Notes under the pieces: model-generated
Told to the model about the DNA's origin: nothing
What the model saw: the letters and a program-made list of their open reading frames with translations, nothing else
Database searches by the model: none
In this document: positions 22,134 to 32,347 of the stretch, piece after piece
Layout: each line of letters opens with the position of its first letter
Position numbering within the stretch: position 1 is the stretch's first letter
Program-made: the position numbers and the translations under genes
Origin: Lophium mytilinum
Lineage: Eukaryota > Ascomycota > Dothideomycetes > Mytilinidiales > Mytilinidiaceae
Reading direction: 5' to 3'
Assembly: GCA_010093605.1 (NCBI GenBank)
Contig: MU004194.1
Location: 543,793-607,792, forward strand
Length of the DNA: 64,000 nucleotides

Positions 22134-23474
22134 CTAGTCATTGTAGTTGACAATGCCCGAGCCGTCCTTGTTGACCTTGGGAAGACCATAGCGTTCAGCA
22201 AGGTCGTCCTCCTGGGATTTCCCGGCGGGATCAAAGACTGGACGTTCGCCCTGGCAGCAAACTCGCACGGCGTGGCGACGATGGGGCGCAAAGCCGTAAG
22301 ATGCAGAGTGATTCTAGGGCACTGTTAGCCGTTTCCAAACCAAGTGTCGAGGAGTCAAAACGTACGCAGACACGGTTGTCCCAGAAAGCGACGTCGTTCT
22401 TGTTCCACTGGAAGCGGACGTGCAGCTCCTGGGTTGTGGCGACGATCTCGTTGAGATATCCCAGGATGGCATCGCTCTCAGTCTTGGGGATCCCGACAAT
22501 CTTAGTGACGAAGCCAGGATTGAAGAAGAGCGCCTTCCAGCCCGTTACGGGATGGGTGCGGACGATGGGGTGCTCAGTGATGACAGGCTCGCGGCGGACA
22601 GGACGGCCCAGATCACGTGATCCTTGGGCTTGCATCTCAGCGGAATGCAGAGCGGTGAGGCCCTCGAGGTACTTTTGCATGTGCGGAGAGAGGGCATCGT
22701 ATGCTGCATACTGAGAGGACCAGAGGGTGTCGCCTCCTCCGCCGCGTGGAGGGCCAGTGACGACCTTCAGGGACGTGTAGGAAGGAGGTTGAATCTCATA
22801 GGTCACTAGAATCATTAGCTTTTAAAGCGATCATGCTGCATGATGTTGCGCTTACCCTAGGTTTGTCAGTATTGCTTCGTGGTGGGGAGAGAGCAGAGGC
22901 CACTTACATCAGAGTGCCACAAGAAGGATGGAGCAAACATGGCCCGCATGTCGGTCGAGTTCTCACCGGTGTATACAACATGAACATCCTCCAGGCCAGG
23001 ACGCTGGGGCACACAGGTGGTTGCGTGCTTGTGCAATGTGCCAAAGTAAGCTCCAAGCTCGCGCTGAGCATCGATGGTTAGGTTCTTTTGGTCTCGGAAG
23101 AAGACGACGCCACGAGTGGCAATTAGGCGTGCGAGGTCATCCTTCTGGGCATCCGTGAGGTTGGCCAAGTCGACGCCGTGGACCTCTGTGCCAATCTTAG
23201 GGTTGTAGTCGAAGACATCTGTGGCGGCGCTAAGGAGGTTTCGGAACTCTGGGTCGCCGTTGAGGCCCTTATCATGGTACGGGACCTCGGTCAAGGCCGG
23301 CCACTTGACTTCGGGGAAGCGTGGGCGAAGATCCTCGAACTCGTAGTTTTCGTGTGACTCGACGACATTGCGGCCTGGTGTGTAGTTGATTGTAGGCTTG
23401 TTCTTGAGAGGAGCCTTGACGTCCGAGTTCTTGAAGGCGTCATACTGAACGGATTCCACAAGGCCAGGTGCCAT
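22134..23474 (-). CDS. TauD/TfdA-type 2-oxoglutarate dioxygenase with a one-nucleotide exon
   Basis: Proposed exons: 23474-22908, 22856 (a single G), 22805-22366 and 22313-22134, total 1188 nt, 395 residues. The family core is clear: GTEVHGVDLANLT, then FFRDQ, iron ligands H187 and D189 in WHSD, and H338 in NRVCNHSASYGF, with HRRHAVRV for 2-oxoglutarate. TauD-like enzymes oxidise sulfonates or related substrates to release sulfite or cleave C-H bonds; fungal paralogues have varied substrates. Between WHSD and TYEIQPPSYT lie two abutting canonical introns (51 and 50 nt) with one G between them. That G is needed to make valine (GTG) and keep frame; reading through the first intron meets a stop. 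Likely cytosolic. A TATA-like site lies about 165 bp upstream. Confidence 0.9.
22856..22856 (-). other. Putative one-nucleotide exon
   Basis: The minus strand reads ...acctag G gtaagc... at this base. The upstream intron (22907-22857) has donor gtaagt, branch-like actgac and acceptor cctag. The downstream intron (22855-22806) has donor gtaagc, branch-like gctaat and acceptor ctag. Joining GAT + G + TGACC gives D-V-T, matching the conserved WHSDVTYEIQ of the family. Confidence 0.75.
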
Positions 23475-26400
23475 TTTGATGGATTGAGTAGTGGGTGTGT
23501 GGGGAGTGGGTTCAAGAAGGGATTAGATGAGGGAATGGTTGATGAGAGATGATGAAGGACAATGGGCACTTGTTCAGACAAATGGCTCAATGCAGTGGTG
23601 GTTTGGAAGAAAAAGAAGAGAGACGGAATGGAGCTTTCTTATATTTCAAAATGACTGGAAGCGGCCGGCCAGATGGCGCCACAGGCAGACCGCTAGGCCG
23701 ATGGCCTCGCTGCTATAACGCAATACCGTGGACGAGCACACCATTGCGGGACAAAGCGCTGTCGCTGGTCCCCGCAAAACCGCTAGGCACATGGGCCATA
23801 TCAGAGAGATCCCAGCCGAGCCGCAACGCTGCAAGCATCAGATCAAGCACACGTCAATTCTCCGGGGTCTTGACGCACTGCACAGGCACCAAACTGGGAG
23901 CATTCGCCAGCCATGTCGTGCTCGCGCGCACAGGGCACTGCGGCTCAGACTGCGATGGTGCAATCCAGCACACTGGCGAATGATTACCGGACGGAGGGCG
24001 GGAGCGGTGCAGCGCAGCAGTAAAACTAGTCACTTGCCATCTGCTCTAGGAGTTTCGCCGTCAGATAGGCCCAATTATTACGCAGCAGGCCGTATAGCAC
24101 GCCGGTGGGTGCGAAGGGAGGCAATTTGGGACGTGAGGTTGGATTTCACATCCATAAGCGCGCCAAGCCAAGCGACGCCATGCCCGATCGGGGGCCCGAA
24201 ACGCGGTGAAAGCCAGGCCTCAATCACGCAATCGTCGGACTCCATGGCGAACGACGGTGGTTTTGGTCGCCTTGTCAGAACTCACGGCATATGTAATGCC
24301 CGTCTCGGTCGTTGTTCCAGCACCCTCTGTCTGTCAGTCTCCCGGCCTCCCGAGGCCCTCCGCATGGGCTTGCTCACCGCGGCGTCGTCCCTCTCTTCCA
24401 AGCTCATCCAAGTTGGGCCGGTCTGCAGCAATCCCGCCCCCTCACAGCAGTTACACGGCGCTGTGGCGCCTATCCCCGAGCTTGCAAAGTTGCCAGGAGC
24501 GGAGCATCTGGGCCGGAACAGATGCAATCCCTCAGCCAGCTCGCTCCGCGCTCAACTCTCTCGCATGTCTAGCGTACGTGCGCATGTGGGCCCGGTGGCT
24601 GTCTGTTGCTTCTGGTATTCTGCTCTTGCATGCTGGCGAAAATTGGTGCTTGCGCCGTCCGGGGTAGCCGAGTGAAGCATGAGGTTTGTCCAAAACGTGC
24701 GCTTTTGCCGCACTCCTATTTTCGAAAATCATTAGCAATCAAGCAGTGGCCAGTGAGTGTCACGTATTTCTGAAAGATAAGGCCTTGTGGCAGCTCACCT
24801 CAGCTGCCTCGTCTTCGCGTTTGATTCCGTCTCATGCTAGCGTATGTGGGTCCGATACGGAAGTCTGTGGTGTTGCTTCGACGGATGTCGAGATACACAG
24901 CGTCACACCTGGACCCTGCGTTATCCGCCTAGCGTGGCCGTCACCGGCAGCCCGCACCCGCGCCTGCAGAGACGCAGAACCTCCAGCCCTGTCTGGCGAC
25001 CGGTTCTCTTCCAGCATGCCATGAGCAATTTCCATCAAGCATGGTAGCCTCGAATCACTGGTTACAGCCACTGGGCGCTGCACTTTAGACGCTGGACTCC
25101 AGGCGGTGGACGTTCATATGCTGCATCCGGCATCGACCACGGGACTTGCGTCACTCCAGCTTGAGCGCGGCGTTGATGGCAAGACGATCTCGACCGCGGC
25201 CTGAAGAAGCCGTGTCAGAGCGATCAGCTCCAAGGACGAAGGAATGAATCAGAGGCTGTTGAGGTGGTGCAGAGCTGCTACTGATTGGGCGACAACTATC
25301 ATGTCCGATAGCGAGTGTTGTCTGAAGAGCAACATCTAACGAAGCCCTGGACCTCGCAACTTCATGCGCCAGCCGCAAATCTGCTGCACCGCTTGTAGAA
25401 CAAGGAAGTTGGTCCCATGAGCATCTGTGATGCGGAAAGCGTCAGAAGTAGTGCCGGTCTACAACTTGGCGATCCGGTCGGCGCGTACGACCTCTACCTC
25501 CATTTCTTCCAAAACTCACGATGCACATTCACGAGTACCTCAAAAGTAGCATGTGTGCTGAAATATGCTATATTCTCTCGCGAGTCAAAATTTGACGACG
25601 GTAGGCCCTCCTTCGCAGTAATTGTCTCATCTGCTTCTTTTTCTTTGTGTCTGCTCTATCAGCGGTGGTGACCTCTATCTGACCGCCACGCTTCAAATAC
25701 CCCACATACGCTAGAAGCCAATCTGGTTATATGATCCCACGACGCCTTCCATCGTCTCATCGACTTCAATATTCGTTTATACTTTCGATATTCCTTCGCT
25801 CTCTCGCCAACCTTGCTGCCAATACCCACCACCTCGGTGCGATTTCGTCGCCACTTGTGATATGCATTATCAATTGTATTCGGAAGTGCTAGTACTTGCA
25901 TGGACGCTCCTGATGTCAAACTTTGCATAGCCCTCATGTCAAGATTGCAGACAGGGCGCCCTACGGACATTGTTTCGATGGAGCAATATTGACACATCAT
26001 GAGGATGACAAGCAATTGCTTGGGCGATTACCCCAATGAAAAGCCTATCCAATACTATCTCTTCCATAGAGATGTTCAGCACAAGAGCCATACAACATGG
26101 GGCTCAAATTTTCGCAGGGAAATGTGCTCTAGCCATAGCTTTCTGTTGTAGTCACAAGACCGAAGCTCTAGTTCTGAAGATCATGGGTCTACTACTAGCC
26201 TTGAGAAGTTTCCCGAGCATTGTAACCTTGGAAAGCTGTGCGGCGTGTCCGTACTAGATGTTCGGGATGTAAAGTGTTGTCGCCGCTTTAAAGCCTGGAA
26301 TACTTGGTCGCGCCTCCGTCTGCAACATCGCCAGACGTCCAAGTAGCCGTTATCTGCAAGTCGAGGAACTATGCTAGCTCCGTGCTGGTGACAGCACCCA

Positions 26401-27599
26401 TCCTAGTCTTATCCGTGCAGCCAAACTAGAAGATCGAAACTACCCCTTCCTGCCGAATACGCCAGTCTTGCATCAAGCCGACTGATGTCCTCATTATGAC
26501 TAATAAGTGGAACTCTCGTCTGCGATAGGTAGGCTTCTCATTCGACCCATTTGCTCACTGCCACGAGGATCAACTTCCCGTGGATGCAGGCTGCACTCCG
26601 GACTCAACCCTGCGTTTCTGATCCTGGTAGCGAGCACTCGCGTGCGGGAACTGCCTCTAGCCGCCGAACTGCGGCTGTAATGGTGCGAAATGTTCTTGCT
26701 CGTTCTGCCGTTGCAATTTCTTATCTCAGTATGCCAAAGTAAGCTCCTAAGCCATCTCAATACGTCTCCACCCTTCAAACCTTCGAAATTTACTTGTAAG
26801 GGAGCTTCGCAAGGATTACGCGACATCAGTCCAATGCCTGAGCAAAGTCGTCTCGAGATGGGGACAGAAGCATCCAGCCAGGGGCCATATCCGGTGTAAG
26901 ATCGTCGATGTGATCGCTTTTTCTTCATACATTAGCTGCCGGCAGGGCCCTGAGGGATTCCTTGACCGAGAGTGGTAAGGGGCGCGCATGCAACCCACGT
27001 CTTGCAACTCCAAGGTCCACATGCCTACTGCTGCAGTAGCGAAGGCATCGGGCCTTCCGGCTTATCATCTGAGCCATTGGTGGCCAGGTGATTAGGGCGA
27101 GCTGATTCAGAGCCCATGAATGAACGGCAAGTGCGGAGGGACAGTAACATTCATGGCCGGTCAGCCTTATGAGCCTCCCTGAACATTCCTGCCTCTGCTT
27201 GCGATGCTTCCACTTGATCCCCTACCTTCAAGAACAAGTATGCGAACACCGCTGTATGAGCTACCCTGGCGAGTTTGCGGACTGTTCAAACTGATGAACT
27301 CGCATCGGGCTCGGAATCCGGAAAGAGTGTTGAGGCACCCGTGACAGTGGCAAAGGAGTTTGACAAGGTAGGTGATGAACTTTCATACACTTGATGTTCC
27401 TGCCATTGTCTTCAAACTCTCTAGATTTCTGATATTATGCCAAACCATCCTGAGGGGGCACGGTGAGCAGCGTCAATTTGGAGTGCTTGAATCAGAACGC
27501 ATATACACAGTCCAGAATGTTGCATCTCACCCGTGTCTCTTATAATGCGCCAGAGCATCTCAGACAGCGGTAAGTGAGTGTACAAGCCCCAAATTTCAC
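23475..27599. other. Gene-poor region of about 4 kb
   Basis: The first 170 bp form the dioxygenase promoter. From 23650 to 25400 the DNA is GC-rich with long but unconvincing frames, including one of 315 codons that opens with GTG. From about 25400 to 27600 it is more A/T-rich and all frames are short (best 118 codons at 25659-26015 and 142 codons at 26500-26928, both minus). Neither shows a motif, splice logic or repeats. This may be old, eroded DNA. I support no gene here. Confidence 0.5.
23637..23643 (-). promoter_or_regulatory. TATA-like element of the dioxygenase gene
   Basis: The minus strand reads atataag about 165 bp upstream of the ATG at 23474, in an otherwise A/T-rich window. Placement fits a core promoter; no other support. 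Confidence 0.35.
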
Positions 27600-27995
27600 G
27601 ATCTGATTTACAAACCACGCCAATAGTGTGCCAAAAACGTCTTCAATTCGCACGGACTGGCTCCACTTTATACATCTCACAACACTGAGATTGACCCAGA
27701 AATCAAGGTCTGATATAGGATGTACCGCAATAATATGCCATAAACGACTTCAAATCGCACGGACTGGCTCCACTTTATGCATCTCACAACACTGAAATCA
27801 ACCAGGATCTCCAGGTCCGATTTGGGGTGTACCGCAATAATATGCCAAAACCGACTTCAAATCGCACGGACTGGCTCCACTTCATACATCTCACATCACT
27901 GTAATTAATCCAGAGATCAAGGTCCAAGTTAGGATGTACAACAATAATGCGCTAAAACCGACATCTTTCACACGGACTGGCTCCACCATGCATTT
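27600..27995. repeat. Tandem repeat, period about 107 bp, 3-4 copies
   Basis: The word cacggactggctccac recurs at 27651, 27758, 27865 and 27971, spacing 107, 107 and 106 bp. Each unit also carries catctcacaacactg, an aggtc(t/c) stretch, and gtacc(g)caataatatgcca. Units differ by scattered substitutions, so the array is not brand new. The unit has no long open frame. It lies in a gene-poor area and does not resemble telomere or rDNA repeats. Confidence 0.85.
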
Positions 27996-28937
27996 TTTCG
28001 ATGACTGTCCTTCCCTCCCTCTAGGCTAGAAAAACTAAAACCGAGCAAGCCGCGACATCTGAGTATTAGAACAAGAGAACACGTATAACTGTTCCAAATA
28101 TTTACCGTATGCTTTTTGGCCATGTGAGTCCATGATGCAGAGAACAGCTTCATGGACCACGTGATCTATATATCACCGGTTGCCGTCTGTGCAGTGCCTC
28201 GTCGGCAGTCTAGGCATAGTTGCTTACCACTATTGAAGCTGAATCGTTGTGTTAGAAGATGTGAAGTTTCCTACGCCCTTCTTCTCGGCCTCAGCTGCCC
28301 CCACGGCTGGATATCCGACGACCTGACGTTCGGCACCGGGCTACCAACAAGTCTGGCATACACCCTTCAACCTCGATGCCGACGAGACGGCAGCGATGTG
28401 CTGTCCGACGTACGCGCCACCCCCCATCCCCTTTCCGCCCTCCGCCGTCGCCCTCCGCCGCCACCCGCCCCCAACCTCAACCCCTGGACCAGTCCACGTA
28501 CGCCAGCAAGCCGAAGCTCGAGTCCGCCGTCATCGCGCAGGGCTCCGCGTCCATGGGCCCGCCGCGCTCGCCACCATACTGGCCGGTCGCGGAGCTACAG
28601 CAGGCCGGTGCCGGAGCTGGAGGGGTGGAGGGGGGCGGGGGTGGGTGGAGGTGGTGGTGCTGTGGGCGGTCAGAGGATGGGGAATATGCGAACGGGGGTG
28701 GGCCTAAAATCGGACTACGGCCGTATGACGCGGTGTTCGGGGGTTTCGGGTGGAGAGAACGTGGATTATGGAGCTGGTACCGCGATTTCGCGCGTCTAGA
28801 TGGGATTGGGCCTTCCCCATGCTGCGGGATGGGCTTTGAGCGGGCGGGAGCAGGGTCGGAGCCGTCCGGGAGCGTGGTGAATGAAGGGCCTCGGGAAGAT
28901 GCTTGCATGACGTACCGTATGTTTTGGCCAAACCCTC
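27996..28937. other. Non-coding region with GC-rich low-complexity patch
   Basis: The stretch 28380-28720 is very rich in C then G, producing overlapping open frames of proline/serine or glycine/tryptophan composition on both strands. I see no family signal and treat it as non-coding or an eroded gene. Confidence 0.4.
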
Positions 28938-29559
28938 TTTGCTGCTTGTACGAAGTCTTTTTGCTGCTTGTACGATGTCCTTTTCTGGTACGTACGAACC
29001 CCCTGGCAGGCTTTTCGCCGCGTCTTGATTGGCTCGCTCAAAGGGCCGACTCTTCCAAAGCATGGTGCTTCATGGAGAACCTCAACACGCACGCAGCCCT
29101 ACAGGGCACAGACGAAGGATTGCGCTACCAGAAGCGCAGGTACCGGGTTTACAGCCTGTCGCAAGAAGTACAGCGCAGTCGATAGGCCTGCTGCGGCCTC
29201 GTGGGGCAGCTCGTGAGGTGGCTGATGAGGACTTGGATAAGTATGCGGAGGGTCGTGTTGATAAGGACTTTATGTAGGTGCTTGTAGGCCAGTGTAAATG
29301 GAGAGAGGGACTCTATTAGGCGCAAAGTTGATGGTTTAGGCATTCTCCCAGGCAGGTAGGCACGTAGGTACGTAGCTATACAAAATACAAAGGCTGTACA
29401 TGAAAAGGAAAGGGTGCATGTGCAAATAGTGAAGGCCTGGAAGAAGATCCGACCTCTCCGAGCCAACTAAATCGCGGTGAAAGGTCTGTCAGATGGGGGT
29501 CGTACGTGCTGCGAAAAGGCCTCGTACAAGGAGCAAAAAGGGGTCGTACACGTAGCACT
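28938..29559. repeat. Diverged inverted repeat / foldback-like element
   Basis: Arm 28938-29056 on the plus strand aligns with the reverse complement of 29439-29559 over about 118 bp at roughly 75% identity by eye. Shared blocks include tttttgct(g/c)cttgtacga, a ccttttc..cgtacga block, and ttggctcg near the inner ends. The left arm also has a direct duplication of tttgctgcttgtacga. The arms enclose about 380 bp. This fits an old foldback or MITE-like element, or two inverted copies of a dispersed repeat. Clear target-site duplications were not identified. Confidence 0.6.
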
Positions 29560-30229
29560 GGCCTATGTTTTCTGCGTATAGATACGCCAGTTTTGGCACA
29601 CTGTTTTCCTGATGGCGCTTGGGGAGTCGAGGTCCCACGGCTGCGAATCGTGGCTTTTGCGAGACGGATAGGCAGGATTCCCTGTGACAAATGGCTGGAA
29701 GGACCATAGCTTTTGGGGTTCCGGAGGCTCGCGGGACGCTCTCTTCCAAACAGTGACAGACGAGGTGGAAGTGGAGAGTAGGGGTCAGCTGCCTGAGAGA
29801 GGAATGGTGCTGAGGTATTGACGGTCCATGCAAGCGCATGCCTCAGTATAAGAACCGTATGTCTTTGAAAGCGGAGAGTCGAAAGCAAAGAATGCAGTCG
29901 TGAGAAAATCTTGAGATCTACTAAACGCAAAGACTCAAGAAAGAGAAGCAATCAATGTGCAGGAATAAATTTGTAGGAACTCAGAATGATTCCATTTCGT
30001 TGGCTTGTATCATAATGCCAATAACCTATCTCGGAAAGAACCTATGCAGAGTGAATTATAAACAACAAGGAAGAAAACGCTAAGAAAGAGGACACGGTAT
30101 CGTGCTTGTTGTGACAAACAAAAGAAAACACGATCTAGACATATGCGCTCTACTCCATGTATTCGCCGCCAAAAACGCCTGCCAGGCCATGCAAGGTCCG
30201 ATGTTGTTCCCATGCTAAATCTAACTCAT
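29560..30229. other. Intergenic, no gene seen
   Basis: 670 bp between the inverted repeat and the desaturase stop. A/T-rich toward 30000-30150, probably including the desaturase 3' untranslated region. Confidence 0.4.
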
Positions 30230-32347
30230 TTAATGCAGTCCGCTGTCTCCCGTCTCGGCCATGTGCTGCTGGCACTGCACGAGAATGTCCACCATCTTGC
30301 CAACCTCGGCCAATCGGCCCACGACAACCTTGTTGCCCTCAACGAATGCGTAGCACTTGTACTCAATGCCAGTCTTGTGGCAGAACTCGCGGATCAGCAC
30401 TTGAAGCCTGCGAAGGTTGTGCCTTGGAACGCGGGGAAAGAGATGATGGACGGCCTGGAACTGGAGGCCGCCGTGGAGGAAATCGAGCCACTGGGGGCAG
30501 TCGACATCCATGGTGGTGCGGAGCTGGCGCTGGGGGAAAGATTCGGTCGGGCCGAGGTCGGCGGTCGACATACCCCAATGCGACAACGTGATCTGGACAT
30601 GCAGCAGCATGGTGATAATGTGAGAGAGGAGGACGAAGGCGACGCGGGTGGGCCAGTCAGGGAGCGTCTTCCAAACAAGGCACCAGCCGAAGAGGTACCA
30701 GTAGCAGGCCATCATAGCGATCTCGACGGGGCGGGTCCACCACGCGGATCCAAGGTTAGCGGCACGGGGTGACATGAGATGCAGCCATGAAAGGAGGTAG
30801 AGGTTGAAGCGGGCAACGCCCATGATAGGGTAGTAGGTGTATTTTTGGTAAGGAACCAGGAAGTCGGCGGCGGCATCCCAGGGGAAAGTAAAGTTGTAGA
30901 AGGTGCTGAGCATATCCCGGAAGTAGGATGGGCCGTTAGCGAAGAGAGGGACGTTTTGAAGGTCCGGGTCGTGCTCGGGCATGTTAGTAATGAGATGATG
31001 GACATTGTGGGAGCTCTTCCACCAGCCGATGGAGAGACCGCAGCAGAAGTCGGCAACAAAGGCACCGATCAGGGTGTCGGCGATGAAGTTGCCTGATATG
31101 CCGCGATGTCCAGCGTCATGCGCGACGAACATGATTTGTTGCTGTTAGTGTTAGCTTTTAGTGTCAGCGTGGCTAGGCAAGTCGCAGTACGTACCCAGAA
31201 CATGCCGAGGAAGCATGCCGATGTGAGATACCATCCCTTGGTGAGGAAGAAAATGAATGTACCGAAGAGTAAACAGTAGCGGATGGACTCCTTGCCGTAC
31301 TCCGAATAGCGGCACTCGTAGTAGCCCTCGTTCTTGACCCGCTCGTGGAGAGCCTGGTACTCCAGTGTGATGGCGCGCTGCGTCTCCAGATCCAGTGACG
31401 GGTTTGACCGGATGTCCTTTGCGATTTCTTCCTGCTCTAGTGCTGCGGTATACGCTGCTCGTGACAGGGTCTTGGGGCGGTTCAGGGCTGGGACTTCGAG
31501 AGAGAGCTTGTGGACTTCGCCATCGCTGGGAGCGAATGTCTTGCGGCGAGTGCACACCACCGAGCCGTCCTCCCTGTCTGATGCATCGGCGTCCGCGATG
31601 CAGGGCACGTAGAGCTCCTGCGAGGCTTCGAGCTCGTCATCCGAGGAACTGTCGACGGTGGAGACGTCTGAACGGAGCGACGGCGGCTGCGGAGTCCAGG
31701 TCCCCCGCGCCGACACGAGCTCTTCGTCGGGAGCGTCGACATCGTCGTAGGGTCGGTCGACATTGAGGTTGAAGGCTGGGATGGGTCGCTGTTGGGCATG
31801 TTGGGCATTCTGGGGTGTCCAAAACGGCTTGTGACAGTCGAGGTGGACTTCCTCATCGCTCCCGAGCTTGCGGTAGACCCCACCACGGAGGGGGGGTTCG
31901 AAGTTGATCCATGGCATCGAGATCCGGCCGATCCGGTAGGCTTTCATAAGCCGCAGCGTGTGCTGGAAGTGGTACCTGCAGATGGCGCCGGCATGTCAGC
32001 ACCCATCACGACAAATCGGAGACCAGATCGCCTCCCCGTCTTTTCCCACCTCGGGTTAGGGGTCCGCGACCGCAACCTCATTTCAACTTCACCCCATCAG
32101 GGCAGCCACGACGGCGCGAGCACTGGAGGAGAATGACAAAAGGACTGAGTATTTACACGTTTATTTCGTCTGTCGCATCGCGTCCCACCATGTGCAGAAT
32201 GGCAAGCCGGCCACCGGGGTGCTTCTTGAGCCAGCCGTCGAGTCGCAGCACGAAGCCTTCGTGGATAACTATCAGCTGGCCCTCAGCGATGAGGCCTTCG
32301 ATTTCGCGCGGCGAGAAGAGGCGTTTGGCGGCCATGGTGGAGGCCAT
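30230..32347 (-). CDS. Cytochrome b5-fused fatty acyl desaturase, probable delta-8 sphingolipid desaturase
   Basis: Exons 32347-32157, 31975-31195 and 31141-30230, 627 residues. Exon 1 encodes a cytochrome b5 domain with HPGG at residues 43-46 followed by GRDATDEIN. After the b5 domain comes RMKAYRIG-like sequence, then a long acidic/serine linker (about residues 100-190). The membrane desaturase domain has three histidine boxes: HDAGH, HNVHH and QAVHH (QxxHH, typical of front-end desaturases). The fungal b5-fused enzyme of this kind inserts the delta-8 double bond in glucosylceramide long-chain bases at the ER. Intron joins are INV|YHFQHT and GMFW|QQIMFVAHD. The start at 32347 has a good context; a second in-frame ATG is four codons later. 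A delta-6 fatty acid desaturase is the main alternative. Confidence 0.92.

Noticed and set aside
13597-23474. Acyltransferase, ADH, XPF-like and dioxygenase genes as a metabolic cluster
   Set aside because: No core synthase or regulator lies among them, spacing is wide, and ADH and the XPF-like protein are ordinary core functions.
23728-24675. 315-codon open frame on the plus strand
   Set aside because: It opens with GTG, has no recognisable motif, is rich in Arg, Ser, Pro and Ala as expected of GC-rich non-coding DNA, and other long frames overlap it.
27600-27995. CRISPR-like array
   Set aside because: Units are about 107 bp and similar along their whole length, with no repeat/spacer alternation, and the organism is eukaryotic.
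28376-29185. 269-codon frame on the plus strand
   Set aside because: Its first half is low-complexity from a C- then G-rich patch and its second half runs through the left arm of the inverted repeat. No splice or family support.
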